Below the pieces are notes generated by a model. The model worked only from the letters and a program-made list of their open reading frames with translations, had not been told where the DNA came from and ran no database searches. A program made the translations under genes and the position numbers. From Clostridium thermobutyricum DSM 4928 (GTDB lineage Bacteria > Bacillota > Clostridia > Clostridiales > Clostridiaceae), in NCBI RefSeq assembly GCF_002050515.1, contig NZ_LTAY01000103.1:62001-126000 (forward strand): a DNA stretch of 64,000 nucleotides, in the 5' to 3' direction. Shown here piece after piece: positions 36,114 through 45,966 of the stretch (positions within the stretch are counted from its first letter, which is position 1; each line of letters opens with the position of its first letter).

Positions 36114-36602
36114 TTATAACTCTTTTATACCTTCTCCAACTATTCTCAAAGTAACCTTTCCAGTTAAGGAATCTACTATCATCGTTCTTCCTTTATTTCC
36201 TCCAATATCTTCTGCAACTATATCTATTTCTTCTTTTTTTAATGCTTCTCGTACTGCTATCCCATTTCTTTTTCCTATATCACTTATCATTTTAGAATCA
36301 CTAAAATTAAACATTGATGCTCCACCAGCTATTTTTGCTATTAAACTACTTCTTTCACAACCAATATCTATCATTTCATTGACTAATTTCGGAATAGCCA
36401 AATCAGCAAATTTTATTTCATTATCAATATTCTTAAATCTTTTACTATCTGATAACATTATATGAGCAAGTCCAACAATTTTTGTTTTTGTATCATATAT
36501 ACAAATTCCTACACATGAACCTAATCCAATAGTCATTATCTTTTTAGGTGCTTTTACAATTTTATAATCAGCAATTCCTACTTTAACTTGTTCGACTATC
36601 AT
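36114..36602 (-). CDS. cheD: receptor glutamine deamidase CheD
   Basis: 162 residues. The catalytic Cys lies in GLGSCVGICIYD (near residue 30) and the catalytic His in GLAHIMLSDS (near residue 47), with the AGGASMF loop after. It deamidates receptors and binds CheC in the Bacillus-type adaptation system. Confidence 0.93.
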   Translation of the reverse strand: MIVEQVKVGIADYKIVKAPKKIMTIGLGSCVGICIYDTKTKIVGLAHIMLSDSKRFKNIDNEIKFADLAIPKLVNEMIDIGCERSSLIAKIAGGASMFNFSDSKMISDIGKRNGIAVREALKKEEIDIVAEDIGGNKGRTMIVDSLTGKVTLRIVGEGIKEL

Positions 36603-36610
36603 TTTTCCTC

Positions 36611-37054
36611 CTAAAATATAGAATCTTCTTCTTCCTTCTTAAGAATTTTATCTAAATCTAATAATATAACTATTTTTTCATCAAGTTTTATAAGTCCTTT
36701 TATATACTTTCTTCCTATCCCAATAGTTATTTCCGGAGCTTCCTCTAAAAGTGATTCTTCAACATCTTTAACTTCATAAACATTATCAACTATTATTCCA
36801 AATTTATTTTCATCTCTTTTTATTATTATTATTTTTTTATTTTCATCATTTTTTTCAACAAATCCGAATTTTTTATTCATATTTATTATAGGTACTATTT
36901 TATCTTCATGTTTAATTACTCCTTGAACAAAATTCGGTGTTTCTGGAAGGGGGGTTGGTTCTTCATAACCTATTATTCTTTCTACTTGATTTATATCAGT
37001 TGAAAAATTCTCATTATTTAGACTAAATATTAGTATTTTTAAATTTTGATCCAA
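36611..37054 (-). CDS. cheW: chemotaxis adaptor CheW (second copy)
   Basis: 147 residues with one CheW domain (ILIFSLNNENFSTDINQVERII, NFVQGVIKHEDKIVPIINMNKKFG, KFGIIVDNVYEVKDV). Divergent from the other CheW in this operon. Two CheW proteins may serve different receptors or arrays. Confidence 0.9.
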   Translation of the reverse strand: MDQNLKILIFSLNNENFSTDINQVERIIGYEEPTPLPETPNFVQGVIKHEDKIVPIINMNKKFGFVEKNDENKKIIIIKRDENKFGIIVDNVYEVKDVEESLLEEAPEITIGIGRKYIKGLIKLDEKIVILLDLDKILKKEEEDSIF

Positions 37055-37066
37055 AGTAAATCACTC

Positions 37067-38803
37067 CTATAAATTTAATTTTTCTATTTCTATTTCCCCA
37101 TTATTCATAAAAGCTTTTAAATTTTTGCTATCTTCATCTATTACAATGCTTTTATTACCAAATTTAATTATTGTATTTCTATATACAATATCTCCAATTA
37201 TTTTGCCTTTTTCTCCAGCTTTAAGTATTGTAGTAGCTCCTCCACTACTTCCTACCATCTTACAAATTATACTTCCTTCTGCAGTAATACTTCCACCTCT
37301 TAAAACAGAATTTTCTAAGAGAAATTTGACGTCACCTCCTGCTCGTATTTCTGATATATATTCACCTTTCCCAGTGAAAATAATATCTCCTGAGCAGTCT
37401 ATTTTAGCATCTTGTGCGTAACCTATTGTTAAATTCCATTTTTCTTTTATAGATTCTTCTCTATTATTTATTTCATTTTCCAATAAACATATTATTTTAT
37501 CTAATTCTTTTTTATTTTTTATTGTAAGAATTCCAACTCCCATGAACTTTTTTCGTATCAAATCTAAAATAGATTCATTTTTATTTTTGTGACTTAACAC
37601 TTTAAATAATACTTTATTAAAATCTAATAATTTTTTATCAATTATTACTCTAAGAATACTTCCATATTCTTTACTTATAAAATTTCTATTATTATTAATT
37701 AATTGTTCTGAGTATTCTTTTAAAACACTTATTTTATTTTTTAATGCTTTTAAATTCTCTATATACTCTAATAAATTTTCATCTTTGACTCCAACTAATA
37801 CAGTTGATTGGATTACACTCCCATCAATAAAAGCATCCTTTTTTGAAACTACTTTAGCACTTTCTGCATTCCCTTTTATAATCATAGTATCTCCAGAAGC
37901 TACAGTCATTCCAACTCCTACACTTCCATTTATACATAAATTACCTATAAATTGTATATTTCCACTCTCCATATTAATATCTTTATTAATTTCTAATACT
38001 TTTGAAACATTAAATGTATTCTTTTTATAATCAAATTTTCCATCAATAGTTGCTATAATTTCATCACCATTTATATAGCAGCCATTTTTACAAATTATCT
38101 TTAGAGTCTTTTTAATTTTACGATGTATTATTTCTCCATATACATCTTGTCCATCTTTACCTAATTCACCTCTAATTATTTTACCTATACATTCCCCTTT
38201 TCTAACCATATTAATATTATTCTTATTTCTATAATCAATTCTATCGTTTACAATTTTATTTTCTTTAAAAAATAAAGGTTTTACTATATCCTCATTATCA
38301 TTTATAGAATTTACTCCAAGAGCAAAAATTCCTGATAGTTTCATATCATTTTTATCTAATAATTTTTGTATATTTTCGTTTTGTATTCCTATTTTTATTC
38401 CAGATTTATTTAAAATAAATAAAACTTCTTCTAGTGTATACCTATTAGCTTTTATAATCTTATCTTCTTTTAGAAACACCTCTAAAAATCCATTATTTAA
38501 TCTTTCACATAATTTATATTTTATAGAATCTTTATAGGTTATTTTTCCCAAAACTTCTAAATTATTATTTCTTACTTTCAATTCTAAATTTCTTTTTGGA
38601 GTCTCATTATTTAAAATACATATTATTTTATCTTCTTTATTTACTCTTATATTTCCTACTACCTTTTTTTCATTTATTAAAACTGTAATATTATCTTTGC
38701 ATTTTAATATAAGAGAGTCTAAATTATATTTACTTATATCTATTGTTATAATTTCTTTAGATTCAAAAGCTTTATTTTCTATACAAATATTTTTTGAATT
38801 CAT
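37067..38803 (-). CDS. fapA: FapA/DUF342 polymer-like protein
   Basis: 578 residues, DUF342 architecture: an N-terminal half with KGECIGKIIRGELGKDGQDVYG and a right-handed beta-helix of repeated short turns (GNIQFIGNLCINGSVGVGM, AKIDCSGDIIFTGKGEYIS, SVLRGGSITAEGSIICKMVGSSGG). A helical insert lies at about 340-450. Often found in flagellar/chemotaxis operons of Clostridia. First gene of the chemotaxis operon here. Its precise role is unclear. Ribosome binding site GAGGT upstream. Confidence 0.85.
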   Translation of the reverse strand: MNSKNICIENKAFESKEIITIDISKYNLDSLILKCKDNITVLINEKKVVGNIRVNKEDKIICILNNETPKRNLELKVRNNNLEVLGKITYKDSIKYKLCERLNNGFLEVFLKEDKIIKANRYTLEEVLFILNKSGIKIGIQNENIQKLLDKNDMKLSGIFALGVNSINDNEDIVKPLFFKENKIVNDRIDYRNKNNINMVRKGECIGKIIRGELGKDGQDVYGEIIHRKIKKTLKIICKNGCYINGDEIIATIDGKFDYKKNTFNVSKVLEINKDINMESGNIQFIGNLCINGSVGVGMTVASGDTMIIKGNAESAKVVSKKDAFIDGSVIQSTVLVGVKDENLLEYIENLKALKNKISVLKEYSEQLINNNRNFISKEYGSILRVIIDKKLLDFNKVLFKVLSHKNKNESILDLIRKKFMGVGILTIKNKKELDKIICLLENEINNREESIKEKWNLTIGYAQDAKIDCSGDIIFTGKGEYISEIRAGGDVKFLLENSVLRGGSITAEGSIICKMVGSSGGATTILKAGEKGKIIGDIVYRNTIIKFGNKSIVIDEDSKNLKAFMNNGEIEIEKLNL

Positions 38804-38836
38804 GATATACTACCTCAATTGTAATTATTCTCCTTT

Positions 38837-38845
38837 AGTATATCA
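38837..38845 (-). promoter_or_regulatory. extended -10 promoter of the fapA-che operon
   Basis: TGATATACT on the minus strand, 33 nt before the fapA ATG. A TTGACA (38852-38857) lies too close (9 bp) to be its -35, so this is an extended -10 call only. Confidence 0.45.
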
Positions 38846-38899
38846 TATTTATGTCAAATTAGTAATTTTTTATTAACTTTTTATACATTATTCTTTCTT

Positions 38900-39541
38900 T
38901 TATTTCCAATTCAATATTTTAATATCACTATTTTTTTTAAAATTTATCAAATAAGGATTTCCAACTAAATCTAACAATGGTTTATCACTTAAAGAATCTG
39001 AAAACATATATGAATTTTTAAAATCAACTTCTATATTATTTTCCTTCAAATATTTTTTTAATCTAATTACCTTTTCATTTCCTTTACAATTTAATCCATC
39101 CATCTCTCTTTTAAATTTTCCATTTTCAAATTTAAATTTAGTTCCTATAATGTGATCAACTTCTTTTATATTATAAAATTCATTTAAATAAAACTCCGGA
39201 GAAGCTGATATTAAATATACATCTAACCCTTCATTTTTTAACTTTTTAATCATATTAATAGCATCTTTATAAAGAATACTACTCAATCTATTTTTATAAA
39301 AATCTTTTACTTCTTCTGCAAGCCTTTTTTCTTCAATTCCTTCTATGAATTTTAAAAAACTTTCTTTAACTCTTTTTTCATCATAAATTTTTATTCCATA
39401 CATTAAACCTGAAAATATTGCTCTAGGCAAAAATTTCAAATTTTTTTTATCTTTTTTTATCATATAAGCAAAAAATTGCATTAAAGTTTCTTTTCTAGTT
39501 ATTGTGAAATCTACATCAAATATTGCTAATCTTTTCATCAT
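38900..39541 (-). CDS. HAD-superfamily phosphatase (subfamily IB)
   Basis: 213 residues. Motif I DVDFTITRKET (the nucleophile is the first Asp), motif II VYLISASPEFYLNEFY, and the final DSLSDKPLLDLVG are typical of the SerB-like HAD-IB family, with an all-helical cap from about residue 25 to 95. The substrate is unknown. ATG-ATG start with AAGGA upstream. Confidence 0.85.
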   Translation of the reverse strand: MMKRLAIFDVDFTITRKETLMQFFAYMIKKDKKNLKFLPRAIFSGLMYGIKIYDEKRVKESFLKFIEGIEEKRLAEEVKDFYKNRLSSILYKDAINMIKKLKNEGLDVYLISASPEFYLNEFYNIKEVDHIIGTKFKFENGKFKREMDGLNCKGNEKVIRLKKYLKENNIEVDFKNSYMFSDSLSDKPLLDLVGNPYLINFKKNSDIKILNWK

Positions 39542-39610
39542 TTATTTAATCCTTTCTAAAATCATATCCTATATTATTATATAATAAATTTTAATTTATT
39601 AAACAAAAAA

Positions 39611-39653
39611 AAATACATTAAAGCATAGATAGAAACTATACTTTAATGTATTT
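39611..39653 (-). terminator. terminator after the aminotransferase
   Basis: Hairpin AAATACATTAAAG / CTTTAATGTATTT with a 17-nt loop containing a small inner stem, then T-rich sequence on the minus strand. Confidence 0.75.
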
Positions 39654-39662
39654 AAAATATCG

Positions 39663-40856
39663 TTATTTTAATTCACTTAAAAACTTTTCAATTCTATTTA
39701 ATCCTTTTTCTATATTTTCAATAGAAATAGCATAAGATAATCTAATATATTTATCTAAACCAAATCCTATCCCTGGTATTACAGCTGTATCTTTATTTTC
39801 TAAAAGAATTTTTGAGAATGTAAGTGAATCATTTATTTCTTCACCATTAAATTTTTTTCCATAATACTTGCTAATATCAACCATAACATAAAAAGCACCT
39901 TTTGGTCTTATTATACTTATATCTTTTATAGATGTTAATTTATCTATCATATATTTTCTTCTCTTATCAAATTCTTTTATCATTTTATCCAATTCATCTT
40001 TTGGACCATTTAGAGCTTCTACTGATGCATATTGAGTTATAGAATTAGTATTAGATGTCATATGACTTTGTATACTTGTCATAAGTTTTATAACTTCTTC
40101 GCATCCAGCAGCATAACCTATTCTCCATCCAGTCATTGCACTTGATTTAGATAATCCATTTATAACTATTGAATTCTTATAAGCATAATTTGAAAGAGAT
40201 GCTATACTTATGTGTTTTTCTCCTTCATAAACTAATTTTTCATAAATTTCATCTGATATAATTATAAGATTATTTTCTTCTGCAAATTTAGCTATTTCTA
40301 TAAGCTCATTTTTTGAATATACAGTTCCTGTAGGATTATTAGGACTATTTAATATTATTCCTTTTGTTTTATCTGTTAAAACTTCTTTTAATTTTTCTAC
40401 AGTAAATTTATAATCATTTTCTTTTCCTGTATTAACATATACAGGAATACCATCTGCTAATTTTATTAATTCCGGATAACTAACCCAATATGGCACTGGC
40501 ACTATAACTTCATCACCTTTGTTCAAAATCGCCAAAAATGTATTTGCAAGACATTGTTTAGCACCTGTGCTTACTATTATTTGTGAAGTTTTATATTCTA
40601 AATTATTATCTGTTTTAAACTTTTTAACTATAGCTTCTTTTAACTCTTGTATACCTGATGTAGCTGTATATTTAGTTTTTCCTTCTTCCATAGCTAAAAT
40701 AGCTTCATTTATTATATTTTTAGGAGTATTAAAATCTGGCTCTCCTGCTCCAAAGCTAACAATATCTATTCCTTTTGCTTTTAATTCCTTTGCTTTTGCA
40801 GTTATATTTAATGTTATAGATGGTGCTATCTCCATTGCTTTTTTTGAAAATTTCAT
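39663..40856 (-). CDS. class I pyridoxal-phosphate aminotransferase (aspartate type)
   Basis: 397 residues, the typical size of firmicute aspartate aminotransferases. SFGAGEPDFNTP at the N-terminus, NSPNNPTGTVY, the PLP lysine in NGLSKSSAMTGWRIGYAAG, and the carboxylate-binding Arg near the end (YIRLSYA). It probably exchanges aspartate and 2-oxoglutarate, but related amino-acid substrates are possible. Starts 21 nt after the PHP gene, likely one transcript. Confidence 0.9.
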   Translation of the reverse strand: MKFSKKAMEIAPSITLNITAKAKELKAKGIDIVSFGAGEPDFNTPKNIINEAILAMEEGKTKYTATSGIQELKEAIVKKFKTDNNLEYKTSQIIVSTGAKQCLANTFLAILNKGDEVIVPVPYWVSYPELIKLADGIPVYVNTGKENDYKFTVEKLKEVLTDKTKGIILNSPNNPTGTVYSKNELIEIAKFAEENNLIIISDEIYEKLVYEGEKHISIASLSNYAYKNSIVINGLSKSSAMTGWRIGYAAGCEEVIKLMTSIQSHMTSNTNSITQYASVEALNGPKDELDKMIKEFDKRRKYMIDKLTSIKDISIIRPKGAFYVMVDISKYYGKKFNGEEINDSLTFSKILLENKDTAVIPGIGFGLDKYIRLSYAISIENIEKGLNRIEKFLSELK

Positions 40857-40877
40857 ACCTTACATTCCCTTCTATAT

Positions 40878-41690
40878 TTAATTACTATTTAAAAGTTTAT
40901 TTAATAAAATCTCATTTACTCCTTGACTACCTATTATTACTCCATCAGAATTTAAATCATGAAAATCACTTCCTCCAGTAATAATAAGCTTATATTTCTT
41001 ACTTATATTATATAGAAAATTTGTTTGTTCTTTACTATGACTTGGATGATATACTTCTACCCCCATAAGTCCATAACATTTAAGTTCTCTTATTATCTTT
41101 TCTATATCCATAGCTCTATATATTTTACCTGGATGAGCAATTACCGGAACTCCACCACTTTCTTTTATTAATTGTATTGCTTCTTTATATGTTAGCTTTC
41201 TTCCTTTTTCATAAGCTTCCTTACCCTTAACTAGATATTTATTAAATGCTACTTTAAAGTTATCTTCATAACCACATTTCACAATTTCATTAGCAATATG
41301 TGCCCTTCCAACTGATGAATTTTCTGATATAAGTTTTTCAACATCTATATATATATCAAATTTCTGTAGTTTATAACAAATTTTCCTTGCCCTATTAGCT
41401 CTTTCTTCTTTTAATTTATTAACTCTTTCTATCAAAAGCTCATCTTTATGATTTATAAAGTATCCAAGCAAATGGATTTCTAATTCATCAATTTCTGTAC
41501 TAAGTTCTATCCCAGAAATTATTTCTATATCTTTAAAATCTTTTTCTAGAATATATTGAGAACCTATAGAGTCATGATCAGTTATAGATATATATTTAAC
41601 GCCTTTATCTATTGATAACTTTATTATTTCCTCTGGTGTAAGTTTGCCATCTGAATAGGAAGAATGAATATGTAAATCAGCATATTTCAT
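40878..41690 (-). CDS. PHP-domain metallo-phosphoesterase
   Basis: 270 residues. PHP motifs in order: DLHIHSSYSDGK (residues 5-16), SITDHDS, GIELS, VIAHPGK and GGSDFH. Resembles the YciV/TrpH-type nucleoside 3',5'-bisphosphate phosphatase family, but the activity cannot be fixed from sequence alone. Unrelated in sequence detail to the PHP gene at 8465. Confidence 0.85.
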   Translation of the reverse strand: MKYADLHIHSSYSDGKLTPEEIIKLSIDKGVKYISITDHDSIGSQYILEKDFKDIEIISGIELSTEIDELEIHLLGYFINHKDELLIERVNKLKEERANRARKICYKLQKFDIYIDVEKLISENSSVGRAHIANEIVKCGYEDNFKVAFNKYLVKGKEAYEKGRKLTYKEAIQLIKESGGVPVIAHPGKIYRAMDIEKIIRELKCYGLMGVEVYHPSHSKEQTNFLYNISKKYKLIITGGSDFHDLNSDGVIIGSQGVNEILLNKLLNSN

Positions 41691-41772
41691 AACTTAACAC
41701 CTTCCTTTTCTCTATATAGAATATACCATTATTAATATCTAATGTAAATCAATTATTTTACATTTTTTCACA

Positions 41773-41802
41773 AAAAGAGAGTGGCAAATACCACTCTCTT
41801 TA
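41773..41802 (-). terminator. terminator after the DUF1292 gene
   Basis: Hairpin AAAGAGAGTGG / CCACTCTCTTT followed on the minus strand by T5. Confidence 0.88.
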
Positions 41803-41807
41803 AAATC

Positions 41808-42185
41808 TTATTCTGCTGCTAATGTTTCATTATAGTGTTTAGCTACTCTATCAAATTCTTCTTCTTCTGGAACTACTAATTCCTCATCTTCAGCTCTGAA
41901 CATAAATACAGAATCATCTTCTGGATTTTGAGCTAATACATATTCATTACCTTCAAATTCAAAAGCATCTATAATAGGGCAAGAAATTTCATTACCTTCA
42001 TCATCTACTAAATCTACAACGAAGTGTTCGTGTTCATGTTCTCCACATCCACATTCGTGACCATGTTCATGTTCATGACCATGATTTCCACATCCACATC
42101 CTTCTCCGTGTTCATGGTTTCCACCACATCCACATCCTTCTTTTTCTTCTCCATGGCATCCACATTTATTTAATTCTTTATCCAT
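41808..42185 (-). CDS. DUF1292 protein with a His/Cys-rich metal-binding-like N-terminus
   Basis: 125 residues. Residues about 55-110 form the DUF1292 domain (DDEGNEISCPIIDAFEFEGNEYVLAQNPEDDS), which is common in firmicutes and without known function. Residues 8-54 are a tract of CGCH, CGCG and HEHEH repeats with at least eight Cys and about thirteen His. The tract looks like a metal buffer or chaperone arm, added to an otherwise ordinary domain. Monocistronic, GGAGG upstream. The metal role is inferred from composition. Confidence 0.85.
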   Translation of the reverse strand: MDKELNKCGCHGEEKEGCGCGGNHEHGEGCGCGNHGHEHEHGHECGCGEHEHEHFVVDLVDDEGNEISCPIIDAFEFEGNEYVLAQNPEDDSVFMFRAEDEELVVPEEEEFDRVAKHYNETLAAE

Positions 42186-42363
42186 ATTGAATTCCTCCTT
42201 GTTTTCCTTTATGTTATAATTCTACCCTTAAACAATAAAAATTAAAAGTAATTTCTTTAATTTTTAATCTTTTATAAGTGATTTTTTTCTTAATAAATCC
42301 AATTAAATTCATATTTTCCATATTAAGTTCTAAAATTTCATTTAACTTTAGATTTAAATGAAA

Positions 42364-42393
42364 AAAGAACCTAGATTATAATCTAGGTTCTTT
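42364..42393 (-). terminator. terminator of the PFOR gene
   Basis: Perfect 14-bp hairpin AAAGAACCTAGATT / AATCTAGGTTCTTT with a 2-nt loop and flanking T/A runs. Confidence 0.85.
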
Positions 42394-42405
42394 ATATATT
42401 AAAGA

Positions 42406-45400
42406 TTATTTTCCAGCTAACTTTTTGTAACCTTCTAATCTTTCCATTGCATCTTTGTAAGTTTTTTCAAATAATGCTTCTGCAGCTTCTGGGAATGCTT
42501 TAGCAAGTGAAGCATATCTAACTTCTCCCATTAAGAATTCTTTGAAGTCTCCAGTTGGTTCTTTTGAATCTAAAGTGAATGGATTTTTACCTTCATCTTT
42601 TAATGCTGGGTTAAATCTGTATAATTGCCAGTATCCACAATCAACAGCTTTTTTAGCTTCTACTAAGCTGTTACCCATACCAATCTTAATTCCGTGGCTA
42701 ATACATGGAGCATAACCTATAATTAATGATGGTCCTGGATATGCTTCAGCTTCAGCTATAGCTTTAAGAACTTGGTTCTTATCAGCTCCCATTGAAACTT
42801 GTGCAACATATACATATCCGTAAGACATTGCAATCATTCCTAAATCTTTCTTCTTAGTTCTCTTACCAGCAGCAGCAAATTTAGCTATTGCAGCAGTTGG
42901 AGTAGATTTTGATGATTGACCACCTGTATTTGAATAGATTTCTGTATCAAATACGAATATATTAATATCTTCACCTGAAGCAAGAACATGGTCAACTCCA
43001 CCGAATCCGATGTCATAAGCCCATCCGTCTCCTCCAAATATCCATTGTGATGGTTTTATTAAGAAGTCTTTTTCAGCTAAGATTTCTTTAGCTAATTGAT
43101 TATCTGAACCTTCTAAAGCAGCTACAACTCTATCAGCTCTTTCTCTAGTTCCTTCACCAACTTCTACTTGGCTTAACCAAGCTTCTAAAGCTTCTTTAGC
43201 TTCACCAGTTAATACTTTTACAGCTTCTGTAGCTTTTTCTACAAGTCTTTCTCTTATAGTCTTAGCTCCTAAGAACATACCTAATCCGAATTCAGCATTA
43301 TCTTCAAATAATGAGTTAGCCCAAGCTGGACCGAATCCTTTGTGGTTAACTGTATATGGAGTAGCAGGAGCTGATCCTCCCCAAATTGATGAACATCCAG
43401 TAGCGTTTGCTATCATCATTCTGTCTCCAAATAATTGAGTTACCATTTTAGCATATGCAGTTTCTCCACATCCAGCACAAGCTCCTGAGAACTCAAGTAA
43501 TGGTTGCTCGAATTGGCTTCCTTTTAAAGTTGTTTTCTTCATTGGATTAGCTTTTGCTGAAACTTTTTCTATAGCGTAATCCCAGTTAGCTATTTCAGCT
43601 TCTTGAGTGTGAGCTGGTTTCATAACAAGTGCTTTTCCTGGTGCTGGACAAGCTACAGCACAACAGCTACATCCTGTACAATCAAGTGGAGTAACTTGGA
43701 TTCTGTATCCCATTTCTTCTTCTGATTTAATTCCTTTAGCTGGAACTATAGTCATTCCTTCAGGTGCATTAGCTTTTTCTGATGCATTGAATAAGAATGG
43801 TCTTATAGCAGCATGAGGACATACTACAGCACATTGGTTACATTGAATACACTTATCAGCATCCCATTCAGGAACATTAACAGCGATTCCTCTTTTTTCA
43901 TAAGCAGCAGTTCCTGCTTCGAAAGTACCATCTACCATATCCATTAATGTTGAAACTGGTAAATCAAATCCTTCTTGTTTGTTCATTGGTTCAACTATTT
44001 TCTTAACGAATTCAGTTTTCTTGTGGTGATCTTCTACAACTTCATCTTTAGCGTCTTTCCATGAAGCTGGTACATTTATTTCTACTATTGATTCAATTCC
44101 TTTATCTATAGCAGCATTGTTCATATCAACAACTTTCTGACCTTTTTTACCGTATGAAGTAACAACAGCGTCTTTTAAGTATTTAACTGCATCTTCAACT
44201 GGGATAATGTTAGCTAACTTGAAGAAAGCTGATTGCATTATCATGTTGATTCTTCCACCTAATCCAATTTCTTGAGCTATAGCAACAGCATTTAAAGTAT
44301 AGAACTTAATGTTGTTTTCAGCTATATATCTCTTATATGATCCTGGTAAGTGTTCTTCTACTTCTTCTGGTGTCCATATTGTATTTAATAAGAATGTTCC
44401 ATTTTTCTTTAATCCATCTAGAACATTATATTTGTGAACATAAGCTTGGTTGTGACATGCAACAAAATCAGCTTTATCAATTAAATAAGGAGATTTGATT
44501 GCTTTTTTACCAAATCTTAAGTGTGATACTGTTATACCACCAGATTTTTTTGAATCGTATGCAAAGTATCCTTGAGCATACATGTCAGTGTGGTCACCGA
44601 TAATTTTGATAGCACTTTTGTTAGCACCAACAGTACCATCTGATCCAAGTCCCCAGAACTTACATGCAGTAGTTCCTTCTGGAGTTGCATCTATATCTTC
44701 ATGTACTTCTAATGAAGTATTTGTTACATCATCATTAATTGCAAGTGTGAATCCATCTTTTGGTTCTGCTTTAGTTAAATTTTCATATACTGCAGCAATA
44801 TGTGATGGGTTAGGGTCTTTTGATCCTAGTCCGAATCTTCCACCAACGATTACTGGAGCATTTTCATCACCATAGAATGCACTCTTAACATCTAAGTATA
44901 ATGGTTCTCCTGCTGATCCTGGTTCTTTAGTTTTATCTAAAACAGCAATTTTCTTAACTGTTGTTGGTATAGCTGCTTTTAATCTCTTAACGTCAAATGG
45001 TCTATAAAGTCTTACTTTAACTACCCCAACTTTTTGTCCATTAGCATTTAAGTAATCAACAGTTTCTTCACATACGTCTGTAACTGATCCCATAGCTACG
45101 ATAACTCTGTCTGCATCTTTTGCTCCATAGTAATCGAAACAGTGGTATTCTCTTCCTGTTAATTTAGTTATTTCAGCCATGTATCCTTCAACGATATCTG
45201 GAACTGCATTGTAGAATTTATTAACTGCTTCTCTTGTTTGGAAGTAGATATCTGGGTTTTGAGCTGTTCCTCTTGTTACTGGATGACTTGGGTTTAATGC
45301 ATTTGCTCTGAAAGCATTTAAAGCATCCCAATCAACTAATTCTTTTAATTCTTCATGTTCTATAACTTCTACTTTTTGTATTTCATGTGAAGTTCTGAAT

Positions 45401-45915
45401 CCATCAAAGAAGTTTAAGAATGGAATTCTTGATTTGATTGCTGCTAAGTGAGCAACTGCTGATAAATCCATTACTTCTTGAACTGAACCTTCTGCAAGCA
45501 TTGCAAAACCTGTTTGTCTTGCTGCCATAACGTCTTGGTGATCTCCAAAAATACTTAATGAAGATGTAGCTAATGCTCTAGCTGATACATGGAATACTCC
45601 TGGAAGTAATTCTCCTGAAATTTTATACATATTTGGTATCATTAATAATAAACCTTGAGAAGCAGTGTAAGTAGTTGTTAATGCTCCTGCTTGTAATGAT
45701 CCGTGAACTGCTCCAGCAGCACCTGCTTCTGATTGCATTTCCATAACCTTTACTGGTTGACCGAATATGTTTTTCATTCCTTTAGCAACCCACTCATCTA
45801 CGTGTTCTGCCATTGGTGATGATGGTGTAATTGGGAATATTGCTGCAACTTCTGTAAAAGCATATGAAATATGAGCTGCTGCAGTATTACCGTCCATTGT
45901 TTTCATTTTTCTCAT
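42406..45915 (-). CDS. nifJ: pyruvate:ferredoxin (flavodoxin) oxidoreductase
   Basis: 1169 residues, the single-chain PFOR of anaerobes: converts pyruvate and CoA to acetyl-CoA and CO2, reducing ferredoxin. The N-terminal pyruvate-binding domain begins MKTMDGNTAAAHISYAFTE; an EKR-type linker lies near residue 440-500; two [4Fe-4S] cassettes (CIQCNQCAVVCPH and CTGCSCCAVACPAPG) precede the TPP domain with CAGCGETAYAK, GDGWAYDIG and the last cluster Cys in GYAPCISHGI. Codons are better than average for this genome, as expected for a highly expressed enzyme. Start ATG 45915 with AAAGAGGGG upstream. Confidence 0.97.
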   Translation of the reverse strand: MRKMKTMDGNTAAAHISYAFTEVAAIFPITPSSPMAEHVDEWVAKGMKNIFGQPVKVMEMQSEAGAAGAVHGSLQAGALTTTYTASQGLLLMIPNMYKISGELLPGVFHVSARALATSSLSIFGDHQDVMAARQTGFAMLAEGSVQEVMDLSAVAHLAAIKSRIPFLNFFDGFRTSHEIQKVEVIEHEELKELVDWDALNAFRANALNPSHPVTRGTAQNPDIYFQTREAVNKFYNAVPDIVEGYMAEITKLTGREYHCFDYYGAKDADRVIVAMGSVTDVCEETVDYLNANGQKVGVVKVRLYRPFDVKRLKAAIPTTVKKIAVLDKTKEPGSAGEPLYLDVKSAFYGDENAPVIVGGRFGLGSKDPNPSHIAAVYENLTKAEPKDGFTLAINDDVTNTSLEVHEDIDATPEGTTACKFWGLGSDGTVGANKSAIKIIGDHTDMYAQGYFAYDSKKSGGITVSHLRFGKKAIKSPYLIDKADFVACHNQAYVHKYNVLDGLKKNGTFLLNTIWTPEEVEEHLPGSYKRYIAENNIKFYTLNAVAIAQEIGLGGRINMIMQSAFFKLANIIPVEDAVKYLKDAVVTSYGKKGQKVVDMNNAAIDKGIESIVEINVPASWKDAKDEVVEDHHKKTEFVKKIVEPMNKQEGFDLPVSTLMDMVDGTFEAGTAAYEKRGIAVNVPEWDADKCIQCNQCAVVCPHAAIRPFLFNASEKANAPEGMTIVPAKGIKSEEEMGYRIQVTPLDCTGCSCCAVACPAPGKALVMKPAHTQEAEIANWDYAIEKVSAKANPMKKTTLKGSQFEQPLLEFSGACAGCGETAYAKMVTQLFGDRMMIANATGCSSIWGGSAPATPYTVNHKGFGPAWANSLFEDNAEFGLGMFLGAKTIRERLVEKATEAVKVLTGEAKEALEAWLSQVEVGEGTRERADRVVAALEGSDNQLAKEILAEKDFLIKPSQWIFGGDGWAYDIGFGGVDHVLASGEDINIFVFDTEIYSNTGGQSSKSTPTAAIAKFAAAGKRTKKKDLGMIAMSYGYVYVAQVSMGADKNQVLKAIAEAEAYPGPSLIIGYAPCISHGIKIGMGNSLVEAKKAVDCGYWQLYRFNPALKDEGKNPFTLDSKEPTGDFKEFLMGEVRYASLAKAFPEAAEALFEKTYKDAMERLEGYKKLAGK

Positions 45916-45966
45916 CGCGTGACCCCTCTTTCATTATAAAAAATTTATAAATTTAGAAAATTTAAC

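Noticed and set aside
38852-38857. TTGACA before fapA as a -35 box
   Set aside because: Only 9 bp from the TATACT, far from the 17-bp optimum; kept only as an extended -10.
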